Part shown: one piece after another, positions 1-10,404 of the stretch
How the letters are laid out: each line of letters starts with the position of its first letter
How positions within the stretch are numbered: position 1 is the first letter of the stretch
NCBI RefSeq assembly: GCF_018336935.1
Contig: NZ_CP068771.1
Span: forward strand, 3,410,001 to 3,474,000
Direction of reading: 5' to 3'
From: Serratia plymuthica
GTDB lineage: Bacteria; Pseudomonadota; Gammaproteobacteria; Enterobacterales; Enterobacteriaceae
DNA length: 64,000 bases
Notes under the pieces: model-generated
Database searches by the model: none
What the model was told of the DNA's origin: nothing
Seen by the model: only the letters and a program-made list of their open reading frames with translations
Position numbers and translations under genes: made by a program

Positions 1-2270
<2,270 letters not shown>

Positions 2271-2295
2271 CTATCGCCGTGACGGAATTCAGCGC

Positions 2296-2363
2296 AAAAA
2301 AAAACCTAAACCTCATGACCCCGCCCCCGCAAAAGGGGAACAGAAGCATGAGGTTTAGGTTTT
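2296..2363 (-). terminator. leader terminator of the bgl operon
   Basis: On the minus strand a 17-bp stem (arms 2347-2363 and 2301-2317, AAAACCTAAACCTCATG and its complement) is followed by a run of T at 2296-2304. It lies 74-140 nt upstream of the bglF start, so it would stop transcription before the operon. Its 5' arm overlaps the antiterminator motif, the arrangement expected for BglG-controlled attenuation. Confidence 0.88.
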
Positions 2364-2387
2364 GCCTGCCGGAGCAGTGACAACCCT
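2357..2387 (-). promoter_or_regulatory. ribonucleic antiterminator (RAT) for a BglG-family protein
   Basis: Read on the minus strand, positions 2387-2357 match the bgl-type RAT: a GGTTGTCACTGC core, a short variable loop, then GGCAGGCAAAACCT. The 3' part is shared with the 5' arm of the terminator at 2296-2363, so the two folds exclude each other. In known systems a dimeric, active BglG-type protein binds this RNA and lets transcription continue into bglF. Confidence 0.88.
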
Positions 2388-2484
2388 AAATCGGCTGAGC
2401 TATGACGTTAACACCCGGCTTTTTGCCACGGCAAGGCTTTCCGACGGCAAAGAGTGGAACTGTGATCCGGCATGCAAAACAGCC

Positions 2485-3243
2485 TCAGTGGGCGAAATAG
2501 TGCATGCCGCCGTCTACCGGGATCACGGCGCCGGTGATATAACGCGCCAGCGGGGAACAAAGAAACGCCGCCAGATAAGCCATATCCTCCGGCTCGCCAA
2601 AGTAGCCGATAGGGATATTCTGCTTGATGAACGCCTGGCGCGCGGCCTCGGTCGGGTGCAGTTTTTCGCGCACCTGCTCGCTGTTAATCCGCCCAGGCTG
2701 CAGCGTATTGACGGTGATGCCCTGCGCCGCCAGCTCGCTTGCCAGCCCCTTGGCCCACAGGTGCAACGCGCCCTTGGCGGCGGTGGCGGCATTCAGGCTG
2801 CGCGGTTCCATCGAGCCGCTGATGTTGATGATTCGCCCCCAGCCTTGCGCCTGCATGCCGGGCAACAACGCGTGGGTCACCCGGCGGGCCGGCGTAAAGT
2901 TCAGGGCGAACGCCTCTTCCCAACCGGCGTCACCTTCGCTCAACGCGGTCGGACGAGCGCCGCCGACCGCATTAATCAGGATATCAATCGTCCCGACCAG
3001 GCGTGCCGCCTGCGCCAGCATGCCGTCGAGCGCCGCCGCGTCGGTGATGTCCGCCGCGATCGTATACGGCCGCGGGGCACCGCTTCGTTCAACCTCATCG
3101 GCCAGAGCCAGCAAACGTTCCTCACGGCGAGCGGTCGCCACCAGGGTGACGCCCTGCGCCGCCAGAACCCGAACCATACCGGCGCCGATACCCTCACTGG
3201 CGCCGGTGACCAGCGCGACACGATCCTGCAACTGCAAATCCAT
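2485..3243 (-). CDS. SDR-family oxidoreductase-like protein lacking the catalytic Tyr
   Basis: A 252-residue classical short-chain dehydrogenase/reductase fold. It has the cofactor motif TGASEGIG (13-20), a NAVGG stretch (91-95), Ser144 in NISGS and Lys157 in TAAKGALH. In the usual YxxxK active site the tyrosine position (153) is alanine, and the region reads LNAATAAKGAL with no Tyr nearby. The C-terminal PVDGG motif is normal. It is annotated elsewhere as FabG-like, but without Tyr it may have altered chemistry or bind rather than reduce. It is divergent from the LysR gene at 3358, with a palindrome between them, so that regulator probably controls it. Confidence 0.85.
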   Translation of the reverse strand: MDLQLQDRVALVTGASEGIGAGMVRVLAAQGVTLVATARREERLLALADEVERSGAPRPYTIAADITDAAALDGMLAQAARLVGTIDILINAVGGARPTALSEGDAGWEEAFALNFTPARRVTHALLPGMQAQGWGRIINISGSMEPRSLNAATAAKGALHLWAKGLASELAAQGITVNTLQPGRINSEQVREKLHPTEAARQAFIKQNIPIGYFGEPEDMAYLAAFLCSPLARYITGAVIPVDGGMHYFAH

Positions 3244-3253
3244 AAGATATCCT

Positions 3254-3270
3254 AATTGAATAATTCAATT
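3254..3270. promoter_or_regulatory. palindrome in the SDR/LysR divergent promoter
   Basis: AATTGAATAATTCAATT is a perfect 17-nt palindrome centred 19 nt upstream of the SDR start, inside the 114-nt divergent intergenic region. It contains a T-N11-A type core, as LysR-family operators do. Binding by the adjacent LysR protein is inferred from position. Confidence 0.5.
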
Positions 3271-3357
3271 TCGCTAAAGAGATAACGGCATTGAATCACA
3301 GCCCGCTCTGTGTGAATATTCCGTAAAATCGCGGCAATACTGTGCAGGAATTCACTG

Positions 3358-4221
3358 ATGTTCGATTGGCAGGATTTAAAACACTTTGTGGTGCTGGCTC
3401 GCACCGGTTCATTGTCGGCGGCGGCACGGGAGTTGGGCTGCGACCACGCGACGGTCGGCCGGCGAGTGGCGGCGCTGGAGAAGGCGCTCGGGCTGCGGCT
3501 GATCCTCCGGTTGCCGCGCAGTACGCCGCTGACGCCGGACGGCCAAAAGGTGGCCGGGCTGGCAGCAGAGATCGAAGCTCAAAGCCACGCCATTGCTCGC
3601 CATGCCCGCAGCGCCAGTGAAACGCCGCAGGCCCAGGTACGCATCAGCGCGCCGCCGTCGATCGCAGCGCGGGTCATCGCCCCGCATATCGCCGAGTTTC
3701 ATCAGGCTTTTCCGCATATTACGCTGGTGCTCTCCGGTGAAGCCTCCATCGCCGAACTGGATCGCGGCGACGCCGAAGTGGCGGTACGCATGGTGCGGCC
3801 ACAGCAGCCGGATTTGCTGGTGCAACGCATCGGCATGATGCGCTACAGGCTGTACGCTACCCCGCAGCACGCCGCCCTGCCGGAAGCGGCGCGGGCCTTT
3901 ATCGCCTATGACCATCACTACAGCAACCAGCCTCACCAGCAGTGGTTGCAACAGCTGCTGCTGGGCCGCCCGGTGGTGTTTCAGGCCAGCGATCTGTTCT
4001 CTTTGCAGGAAGCGGCACGATCGGGGCTGGGTGCCGTAGTTTTGCCGACGTTTGTCGCCGATAACGACCCGGCACTGGTCGCGCTACCGACGCCGATAGC
4101 GCCGCCAACGCGCGAGTTATGGCTGGTCACCTACCCCGATCTGGCAGGTTCCACCGCCATCCGCACGGTCATGACTTTCCTGAGCGATCTCATCGGAAAA
4201 AAATGCCCGCTGGCAATATAA
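3358..4221 (+). CDS. LysR-family transcriptional regulator
   Basis: A 287-residue LTTR. The N-terminal winged helix-turn-helix (about 1-60) reads MFDWQDLKHFVVLARTGSLS with SAAARELGCDHATVGRRVAALE as recognition region, followed by a substrate-binding domain (about 90-285). It diverges from the SDR gene and probably regulates it and itself. The start follows GGAATTCACTG. The effector cannot be told from sequence. The next gene (epimerase, +) lies 92 nt downstream and may be independent. Confidence 0.9.
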   Translation: MFDWQDLKHFVVLARTGSLSAAARELGCDHATVGRRVAALEKALGLRLILRLPRSTPLTPDGQKVAGLAAEIEAQSHAIARHARSASETPQAQVRISAPPSIAARVIAPHIAEFHQAFPHITLVLSGEASIAELDRGDAEVAVRMVRPQQPDLLVQRIGMMRYRLYATPQHAALPEAARAFIAYDHHYSNQPHQQWLQQLLLGRPVVFQASDLFSLQEAARSGLGAVVLPTFVADNDPALVALPTPIAPPTRELWLVTYPDLAGSTAIRTVMTFLSDLIGKKCPLAI

Positions 4222-4313
4222 AACATCAGGGTTGCTAATTGAATGCTGGACAAAAGTCACGCAGGGGATTATTACTGATCGCCGCGTAATTTACTTTATG
4301 GACGGCTGTGATC

Positions 4314-5063
4314 ATGACATTGCGTACTGAATTTGGACGAATTTTGATTACCGGCGCCGGCGGCCGGGTCGCCACGGCATTCCGTCAGTCGGTGGGCGAT
4401 CGCTATCAATTGCGGCTGGCGGAAAGAGACAGTAACGTGTTGACCGGCCTGCAACCCGGCGATGAAGTGATCGGCTTCGACATTGCCGATCTCGACGCCT
4501 GCCGTGCGGCCTGCGCCAATATCGATACCGTGCTGCACCTGGCCGCCGATCCCTCCCCCGACGCCGATTTTTGCCACTCGTTGAAAGATAACAATATCCT
4601 CGGCACCTACAATATTTTCCGCGCGGCGAAAGACGCAGGCTGCAAACGCGTGGTATTCGCCAGCAGCGCGCAGGCGGTGGAAGGCTACCCGCTGGATTAT
4701 CAGATCCGTCCGGAGGACGCGCCCAAACCGAAAAACCTGTACGGCGTCAGCAAGGCGTTCGGCGAAGGCATTGCAGCCTACTTCGCCCATCAGGAAGGGC
4801 TTTCCGCGCTGTCGGTACGCATCGCCAACTTCACCACGCTGGAAGCCGGCGAGCAGCTAAGCGCCCGTGACATGAGCGCTTTTCTCAGCCATCGCGACGC
4901 CGCCGATCTGCTGGAACGCTGCATCCGCATTGAAGGCGTGCACCATGCGGTGGTGCACGGCGTCTCCAACAACCGCTATAAGCGGCTGTCGCTGGAAGAG
5001 ACCAGCCGCCTGCTCGGCTACTACCCGCAGGACGATGCGTTCAGCATTCTGGGCTTCGCCTAA
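4314..5063 (+). CDS. NAD(P)-dependent epimerase/uronate dehydrogenase-like protein
   Basis: Extended SDR protein of about 249 residues. It has the glycine motif TGAGGRVA (13-20), LHLAADPSPDADF (75-87, typical of uronate dehydrogenase-like enzymes), SS at 117-118 and YGVSK (Y143, K147) as the catalytic pair. The family oxidises uronic acids or epimerises nucleotide sugars; this length and the short C-terminus suggest the former, but the substrate is not settled. A GTG at 4308 would add two residues. Neither start has a strong ribosome site. It converges on the hydrolase gene, with stops overlapping by 4 nt. Confidence 0.85.
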   Translation: MTLRTEFGRILITGAGGRVATAFRQSVGDRYQLRLAERDSNVLTGLQPGDEVIGFDIADLDACRAACANIDTVLHLAADPSPDADFCHSLKDNNILGTYNIFRAAKDAGCKRVVFASSAQAVEGYPLDYQIRPEDAPKPKNLYGVSKAFGEGIAAYFAHQEGLSALSVRIANFTTLEAGEQLSARDMSAFLSHRDAADLLERCIRIEGVHHAVVHGVSNNRYKRLSLEETSRLLGYYPQDDAFSILGFA

Positions 5064-6526
5064 AGTTTTTCGTCGATGCGCTGCAGTAGATAGGGGAAGA
5101 ACGGGTTGGAAGCGATGCGCATCAGCGAATCGAGATCGACCACCAACACCGACCGTTCGCCGCGCGCGGCGATAGTGCCCAGGCTGATGCCAAACTCGTT
5201 GCGCTGCGCCGGGAAACGTCCATACAGCGAATCGCTCACCGGGAACGGCAGCGCCACATGCGACAACGAATAAATATCCGCCGGGTAAATCATTCCCAGC
5301 GGCTGCACGGTTTCCGTGGTTTCACCGGCGGGCGTTATGCGGGCAGTCGCCTCACTGCTTTCCGGTGAGGCATTGGCGATTACCGTCGTCCGGTAACGGC
5401 GCGGCGGCGCAGGCAACAACTGGCTGACCGCCGCCGCCGCGTTTGGCCGCAGCAGCGGCCCGAAGTTGATCGTTCGATTGACGTCAAACAGCACCAGTTC
5501 GCTGCCGTTCGCCGGCAATTCGTTGTATAAGGCGCGGATCACCGCCCGGGTGCTGACGGTGGAATCCATCACCGACTGGAAGGTCAGCACCGGCGGCAAG
5601 GTGCCAAGTTTGCCGTCACGCGCAGCACGGGCGATTTGCTGTTGCAGGCTATTACTGAGCAGATAAGACTGGCGTGCGCCATTCACCGGAAACGAATTGT
5701 ATTTAAACGGATTAAACTCCGGCAGCACCCCGAGCCACGCCGCTTTGGCAAACGCCGGGAACACCGCCGGCCATCCGGCGATACCGGCGAAACGGGCAAA
5801 GCTGGTGACGCCAATCATCGGCGAAATCAGAATCAGCCGCTGCGGTGCCGCCAGTTTCGAGTCTTCCAGCGCGTCCAGCGTATATTTCATTGCCAGCGCG
5901 CCGCCGTTAGAAAAACCCACGATATGCAGCGGCTTGTCGCCCCCGACTTTGCTGCGTGCCTCGCGCACCGCCAACCGCGTCGCCGCCAGCCAATCGCGCC
6001 ATTCAATATCGGTCAACGCCCCCGGCACGGTGCCGTGCGCCGGCAGGCGAATGCCGACCGCCACAAAACCGCGCTGCCGGTAGTTTTCGGCGATATGCCG
6101 CAAGCTGTAAGGGGAATCGGTCAGGCCGTGCAGCAGCACCACCGCGCCACGCGGCTCGCCCTGCGGCAACAGCTCATAGGAGCGGTTCCAATCCTGAGCG
6201 AAGTGCGGCGGATACACAGGGCTGCCGTCGAAATAGCGGTTGAGCGGAATCCGTTCGCTGGCGGAAAGCTTGTCGGTGACGTTGGCCTTCACCTCATCGA
6301 ACACCCGGTTTTCGGCGGCCAGGTACGCTTGCCAGTCAGCCTTATCCAGCTCGGCGGCAGACAATTCGTGCGGTACAAAAGTGTGCCACGGCTCCAGCGC
6401 CGGGCCGCTTTGGGTGTCGTAAACCCGTACCGCAAGCAACGTGAATACGACGGTGACGACCACAATCGTCAGCCGTTTGATCCCTTTGATTATCGCCCTG
6501 GACGGCATACTCACCCCTGAATTCAC
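5060..6526 (-). CDS. membrane-anchored alpha/beta hydrolase (serine esterase/lysophospholipase-like)
   Basis: A 488-residue protein with one N-terminal hydrophobic helix (about 17-35, LTIVVVTVVFTLLAV). It is therefore likely tethered to the inner membrane with the catalytic domain outside. The oxyanion motif LLHGLTDSPYS (131-141) and nucleophile elbow GFSNGG (Ser206) are clear. Candidate acid and base are in FQSVMDST (near 315) and SLSHVALPF (near 430). It is longer than typical monoacylglycerol lipases because of an insertion of about 100 residues before the final His. An internal ATG (MPSRA, 6508) is an alternative start. The natural substrate is unknown. Confidence 0.82.
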   Translation of the reverse strand: MNSGVSMPSRAIIKGIKRLTIVVVTVVFTLLAVRVYDTQSGPALEPWHTFVPHELSAAELDKADWQAYLAAENRVFDEVKANVTDKLSASERIPLNRYFDGSPVYPPHFAQDWNRSYELLPQGEPRGAVVLLHGLTDSPYSLRHIAENYRQRGFVAVGIRLPAHGTVPGALTDIEWRDWLAATRLAVREARSKVGGDKPLHIVGFSNGGALAMKYTLDALEDSKLAAPQRLILISPMIGVTSFARFAGIAGWPAVFPAFAKAAWLGVLPEFNPFKYNSFPVNGARQSYLLSNSLQQQIARAARDGKLGTLPPVLTFQSVMDSTVSTRAVIRALYNELPANGSELVLFDVNRTINFGPLLRPNAAAAVSQLLPAPPRRYRTTVIANASPESSEATARITPAGETTETVQPLGMIYPADIYSLSHVALPFPVSDSLYGRFPAQRNEFGISLGTIAARGERSVLVVDLDSLMRIASNPFFPYLLQRIDEKL

Positions 6527-6723
6527 GGTTATCCAGCAGCGATTATAGGTGCTAAAGGTGCTCAGGGGCAGCGCACGCTTGCCGTCCTTTTAAATTATCA
6601 ATGACGGGTTGTTATTTTATGGGCACTGTACAGACAGCTAAAATAACCGGTATTTCATTAGCGCTGAGATATGATCGCTTGTCCGCCACTCAGTTAGACA
6701 GTATCTATAACAGTGAGGACTAT

Positions 6724-6897
6724 ATGAAAAGCATTATACATATCAAAGACAACACGTTTGCTACTTTGGGTCGCTCAGGCTATCTTCAACAATACGAACT
6801 GTACAACGAACAGATAAAACCCGGCCCACAGTTAAGATGGCGTGACATCCATGAATTACTCGCAAAAAACTTGCTTACTCTTACTGATAACGTCTAA
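6724..6897 (+). CDS. 57-residue peptide of unknown function upstream of an MFS exporter
   Basis: AT-rich small gene starting at ATG 6724 after a ribosome site (GTGAGGAC). The predicted peptide starts MKSIIHIKDNTFATLGRSGY, is polar, has no signal peptide or membrane helix, and ends LLAKNLLTLTDNV. Its last 47 nt overlap the start of the transporter gene in another frame, so the two are probably translationally coupled. No family is recognised. It could be a precursor peptide exported or modified by the neighbours, a small regulator, or a remnant of a larger enzyme. The frame is open upstream to 6601 but has no better start. Confidence 0.5.
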   Translation: MKSIIHIKDNTFATLGRSGYLQQYELYNEQIKPGPQLRWRDIHELLAKNLLTLTDNV

Positions 6898-8047
6898 TTT
6901 TTTTTCATCCATTGCAGTAAGCATAGGGATGTATATCATCCCTTGGTATATAAGCAATGAAGGCGGGCAGCCAAAACTATTAGCCGCTATGGCAACAGCA
7001 TCTTCACTACTTCTGATCTTTGTCACACCATGGATTGGCATGCTTGTCGACAAATTTAACAGAAAAAATTTACTTACGGTCGTCAATGCCATTGTATTCG
7101 TTGCGTTCGTTTTGGCAATTTTCAGCCGGTATCTTTCCTTTGACATTATATTCCCACTGATCGCCTCTTACTTTGTCATTCAATTTTACTATGCCATTTT
7201 TTATATAGCACGACAGGGATTTATAAAGGATATATTTAATGGCGATTATCTTTCACGTACCAACTCTCTCCTTGAAATGGAATCTCAGGCGTCGACATTA
7301 ATATCTGCCTTATTAGTTATTTCTGCATCATCCTATTTTAGCTACGACGCCATATTTACGATATTGGCGGCGCTGGTTGCCATTTCTCTGGTCATCTTGC
7401 TAGCGATACCTTATCAGCGGCGTTCATCGGCAGTTCTCCATATGCCTAAGGGCTCACTGTTTCAACTCCAACCGGAAAGTCGCGATATCCTTGTGTATCT
7501 GCTGATGGGAGCAATACCCTTTGTCTGCATCATGGTTGTTAATGTCATACAAGCACCTTTTATGCATGAAGTATTGAATGCATCCATAGAGTCTTATGCT
7601 TCTTTCGGCATCATTTATGGTTTAGGGGCAATATTGGTCAGCATTTTATTGGGTTGGTTGTCGCAAAAATTCCCTGCCAGAAAGCTCGTTCACATTTTTA
7701 CCGGCGGATTCGCGCTCACAGTATTAGTGATTGCCACGACCCCGACCCTACCGGTTGTGCTGTTCTGTGCCTTCTTTCTCGGTTTTTTCAACTCTGCATC
7801 ACGCATTAGCAGCCAAAATGTTGTGCTGAATGAAGTAGAGAGCGAAAAAATCGGCCGTGTGTTTTCCACCGGGCAATTATTTACCTTAATCAATCGCGTT
7901 ATAGCCACCGGGTTGGCTGTATTTTTATTCCAGGACGGTTATGAACACGCGTGGATTTATATCCTTGCTATCAGCATAACCGCCCCGGCAAGTTTAATGC
8001 TGTGGTCGTTTTTCAGCAACCGACCACAAAGAATAAGGAGATTTTAA
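6851..8047 (+). CDS. MFS transporter, AT-rich, acquired
   Basis: About 398 residues with roughly 12 hydrophobic segments and the MFS loop motif GMLVDKFNRKNL between helices 2 and 3 (near 70). No cytosolic catalytic domain is present. Base composition is clearly more AT-rich than the flanking core genes and codon use differs, which suggests horizontal transfer. ATG 6851 is preferred; a GTG at 6842 is in frame. It overlaps the 57-residue ORF upstream, and its TAA shares a base with the ATG of the flavin-reductase fragment (TAATG), so the three form one transcript. The substrate is unknown; by context it may export the product of this locus. Confidence 0.8.
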   Translation: MNYSQKTCLLLLITSNFFSSIAVSIGMYIIPWYISNEGGQPKLLAAMATASSLLLIFVTPWIGMLVDKFNRKNLLTVVNAIVFVAFVLAIFSRYLSFDIIFPLIASYFVIQFYYAIFYIARQGFIKDIFNGDYLSRTNSLLEMESQASTLISALLVISASSYFSYDAIFTILAALVAISLVILLAIPYQRRSSAVLHMPKGSLFQLQPESRDILVYLLMGAIPFVCIMVVNVIQAPFMHEVLNASIESYASFGIIYGLGAILVSILLGWLSQKFPARKLVHIFTGGFALTVLVIATTPTLPVVLFCAFFLGFFNSASRISSQNVVLNEVESEKIGRVFSTGQLFTLINRVIATGLAVFLFQDGYEHAWIYILAISITAPASLMLWSFFSNRPQRIRRF

Positions 8048-8206
8048 TGGATATTTCTATCGTGACCGGCAGCCATCGCAGGAAATCAAACTCCAGGCAT
8101 GTGGCCGATTATATGGCGAATCTGCTACAGCAAGTACGGTGCCGCACTGTCACAGGTTCGTGCTTCTGGCGTGATTGATTATGAACAGTTCCGGTACGGC
8201 ATGTGA
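8047..8206 (+). pseudogene. NAD(P)H-dependent FMN reductase remnant
   Basis: The first 27 codons give MDISIVTGSHRRKSNSRHVA, the flavodoxin-like FMN-reductase start with the phosphate-binding GSHRxxSNS loop. The frame then ends at 8178 after only 43 codons. In another frame, 8123-8206 reads a plausible enzyme C-terminus, KYGAALSQVRASGVIDYEQF followed by RYGM and stop. An intact family member has about 180 residues. The simplest reading is a large internal deletion with a frameshift. It is coupled to the MFS gene by TAATG. Confidence 0.6.
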
Positions 8207-8333
8207 GCCTTCCCCCCCAAAGAGCCTCAAGGGTGAAAATGCCGAAGAATTTTATTGAGCCAATACGAGAGCGTTTCGTGAGAGAGTTGCAGAAATAGCA
8301 CTATGCCGAGCGGTGCCCGGCATAGTAGCTAAA

Positions 8334-8570
8334 TTAAGGCTTTTCGGCGATTTTGCGCAGATATTCGTTATTTTTGAATGCAATGATGATCATTTCAAAA
8401 CAGACGCGGGTAAACACGCCGCCGAGAATAATCCCGAACAGGCCACGGAAGAACTCCCCGTAGAACATCGCCCCAATCCCGCCAACAAGAATGCACAACA
8501 GGCAAAGCCAGTAAACGCCGGTGATGATTTTCGGCGTCAGCATCGCGTCAAAAAAGAAAATATTTTTCAT
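8334..8570 (-). CDS. DUF4282 small membrane protein
   Basis: A 78-residue protein with two hydrophobic segments (about 12-32 and 38-62) and the DUF4282 features FFDxMLTPKIIT near the start and a charged tail after the second helix (CFEMIIIAFKNNEYLRKIAE). The family consists of small inner-membrane proteins of unknown function. It is monocistronic, converging on the decayed reductase gene and diverging from the histidine phosphatase gene. The start follows GGAAGGATTTACA. Confidence 0.85.
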   Translation of the reverse strand: MKNIFFFDAMLTPKIITGVYWLCLLCILVGGIGAMFYGEFFRGLFGIILGGVFTRVCFEMIIIAFKNNEYLRKIAEKP

Positions 8571-8724
8571 TGTAAATCCTTCCTTAGGTCAGTATTTAAT
8601 TATCCCAGAGGCGACACGTCGGTATGGCGGCCGGCCCTATTTGTTACACCGGTTATGATAACGAGTTATGCGGCGCAAAGCGCAAGAAAATCAACGAACC
8701 ATTGCATGAAAGTTGAGGGTAAAG

Positions 8725-9324
8725 ATGCGCAACAAGATAGGCCACAAAATACTGGGCTGTTTGGCGGCATTGCTGCTGTGCAGCCAGAGCGCACAGGCGC
8801 AGGAAACGCTGATCTTCGTCCGGCACGGGGAGAAACCCGCCAACAACAGTGGCCAGTTGACCTGTAAGGGGTTGAACCGCGCATTGGCATTACCGCAGGT
8901 GCTGCTGGGCCGCTACGGCAAACCGGACTTTATCTTTGCCGCCGGGCCGAAAGAGAACAAAAGCGGCAGTTCGCTGCGCGCTTTATCGACCATTATGCCC
9001 ACCGCCGTGCGTGCAGAGTTACCCATCAACATTCAGTTCCACGCCAACGACATCGCCGGGCTTGAACAAGAGCTGCTCAGCGAGAAATACCAGAGCGCAC
9101 GCGTCTTTATCGCCTGGGAACACAAGAACCTCGACCAGGCGGTGAAAAACATCGTTGCCGCACGCGGTGGCGACGCCAATCAGGTACCCAAATGGCCGGG
9201 CAGCGACTTCGACAGCATTTTTGTGGTCACGCTGGATAACAGCGGCAGAGTGAATAAGGTGTCATTCAAGCAGGAAAGTGAGGGGCTGACTCAATTGGCG
9301 GAGACCTGCCCATCCGCAGGGTAA
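8725..9324 (+). CDS. secreted histidine phosphatase superfamily protein
   Basis: About 199 residues. An N-terminal signal peptide (to AQAQ, about residue 25) sends it to the periplasm. The catalytic RHG motif is in LIFVRHGEKP, placing the phospho-histidine near residue 34, as in branch-2 and SixA-like phosphatases. A second His near 134 (AWEHKNL) fits the distal catalytic histidine. ATG 8725 has GAGGGTAAAG just upstream; a TTG four codons earlier is less likely. It is a single gene and its substrate is unknown. Confidence 0.85.
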   Translation: MRNKIGHKILGCLAALLLCSQSAQAQETLIFVRHGEKPANNSGQLTCKGLNRALALPQVLLGRYGKPDFIFAAGPKENKSGSSLRALSTIMPTAVRAELPINIQFHANDIAGLEQELLSEKYQSARVFIAWEHKNLDQAVKNIVAARGGDANQVPKWPGSDFDSIFVVTLDNSGRVNKVSFKQESEGLTQLAETCPSAG

Positions 9325-9363
9325 AGGCAAACGGCCTTCAATGGGCTTAGTGGATGGATCTCC

Positions 9364-10104
9364 TTATCGCCTGGCCGCTGTCGCTACCGGTGTCATAAGC
9401 CCCAACTCAACGCCCAGTCGGATAGCCTGACGGGCATTGCTGACGCCCAGTTTGACCACAATATTACCCATGTGGAACTTCACCGTACTCAGGGAAATAC
9501 CCGCGATGGCGGCAATCTCCCCATAGGTTTTCCCCATGCTGGACCAATACAGCACCTCATTCTCCCGTGGGGTGAAAATGGGTTTGTCTACGTCCGCATG
9601 ATGCTTCCGCGTACCGGAGGAGACCGACCCGGCGAGACGATACATCTGTTCATTAAAATCGATCAGTAACATCTGCATGGCCCCGCAATCGGACGATAGC
9701 CGCTTTTCCAGCTCCCCTTGTCCGTTACTGCCGATGACGACAGACAGCAACGCCAGGCTGTTCATAGGGTCATGCAACACGAAGGTGAAGCCGTTAACGA
9801 TGTTGTACCGCCTGGAGAGGGAAAATATTTTATCTGACATCCGGGTAATATTTTCGTCCCATACAAAAGGCGAGACGCGTTTGAACGCAGTCAGAATCAC
9901 CGGGTCAGTGAGCTGGAAATTATTGGCGCGGTAGAGATCCACCCATTCGTCAGGGTAACTGGAAATAATGAGAACATCCGACGGATTGTTCTTCCTGACA
10001 ACCGTGTAGGCGTATGCCGGGCTACCGAGTGAGGATAACTTCCTGTCGATATACTCCCGAAGCGTTCCCGTTATGAGCTGATTTTCATTGAGGGTAGAAA
10101 GCAT
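9364..10104 (-). CDS. LuxR-type quorum-sensing regulator, solo
   Basis: A 246-residue protein with an N-terminal autoinducer-binding domain (about 15-165) and a C-terminal LuxR helix-turn-helix (TPRENEVLYWSSMGKTYGEI). The conserved acyl-homoserine-lactone pocket residues are present: W and Y in EWVDLY, the DP pair in LTDPV, and W in FVWDEN. It should therefore bind an AHL. No luxI-type synthase is in the window, so it is a LuxR solo here. It resembles ExpR/SmaR/SpnR-type regulators, but I cannot pick an orthologue. It has its own 300-nt upstream region. Confidence 0.9.
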   Translation of the reverse strand: MLSTLNENQLITGTLREYIDRKLSSLGSPAYAYTVVRKNNPSDVLIISSYPDEWVDLYRANNFQLTDPVILTAFKRVSPFVWDENITRMSDKIFSLSRRYNIVNGFTFVLHDPMNSLALLSVVIGSNGQGELEKRLSSDCGAMQMLLIDFNEQMYRLAGSVSSGTRKHHADVDKPIFTPRENEVLYWSSMGKTYGEIAAIAGISLSTVKFHMGNIVVKLGVSNARQAIRLGVELGLMTPVATAARR

Positions 10105-10404
10105 GCGGGCTCCGTGGCGATCTGGCTTTGCCCTTTAGAGGAAAGAACCTAAACTTAAGTACAGTTTATATATTTTAGCCCACCATATATAATAAACCTT
10201 GTTAGGCACTGGTAAAAAAAACCTGACCGTTACGGTCAGGTAGCCAATATAGCCAACACCAGGGAAAATTTTCCGGTCAGACAGGGCATGCAAAAAGTCA
10301 CTGCTGGCCGGAATTTTTACTTTAACATTGTTAATCTATCATTTCAAATTCATCTGCGCCATACCACCTCCGGCCAGCGCCCCGGAAAAAACCGGCGTAG
10401 GGAG
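10105..10404. other. 300-nt intergenic region between the LuxR and EAL genes
   Basis: Next to the luxR gene is an AT-rich promoter region. It includes AAACTTAAGTACAGTTT (10150-10166), with 5-nt inverted arms, faintly like a lux box. In the middle is the minus-strand terminator at 10213-10241. Between terminator and EAL gene lies about 165 nt of possible transcript, including a 17-codon minus-strand frame (10289-10236, MPCLTGKFSLVLAILAT) that ends inside the terminator stem but lacks a ribosome site. No convincing gene is seen. Confidence 0.5.
10213..10241 (-). terminator. rho-independent terminator
   Basis: On the minus strand, ACCTGACCG-TAA-CGGTCAGGT is followed by eight T. It lies 164 nt past the EAL gene stop and 109 nt before the luxR start, so it insulates the two transcription units. 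Confidence 0.85.

Noticed and set aside
10326..10349. Minus-strand heptapeptide frame MAQMNLK after GGAGGTGGT, considered as a microcin C-like precursor
   Set aside because: No mccB-type adenylating enzyme follows, and the peptide lacks the required C-terminal Asn.
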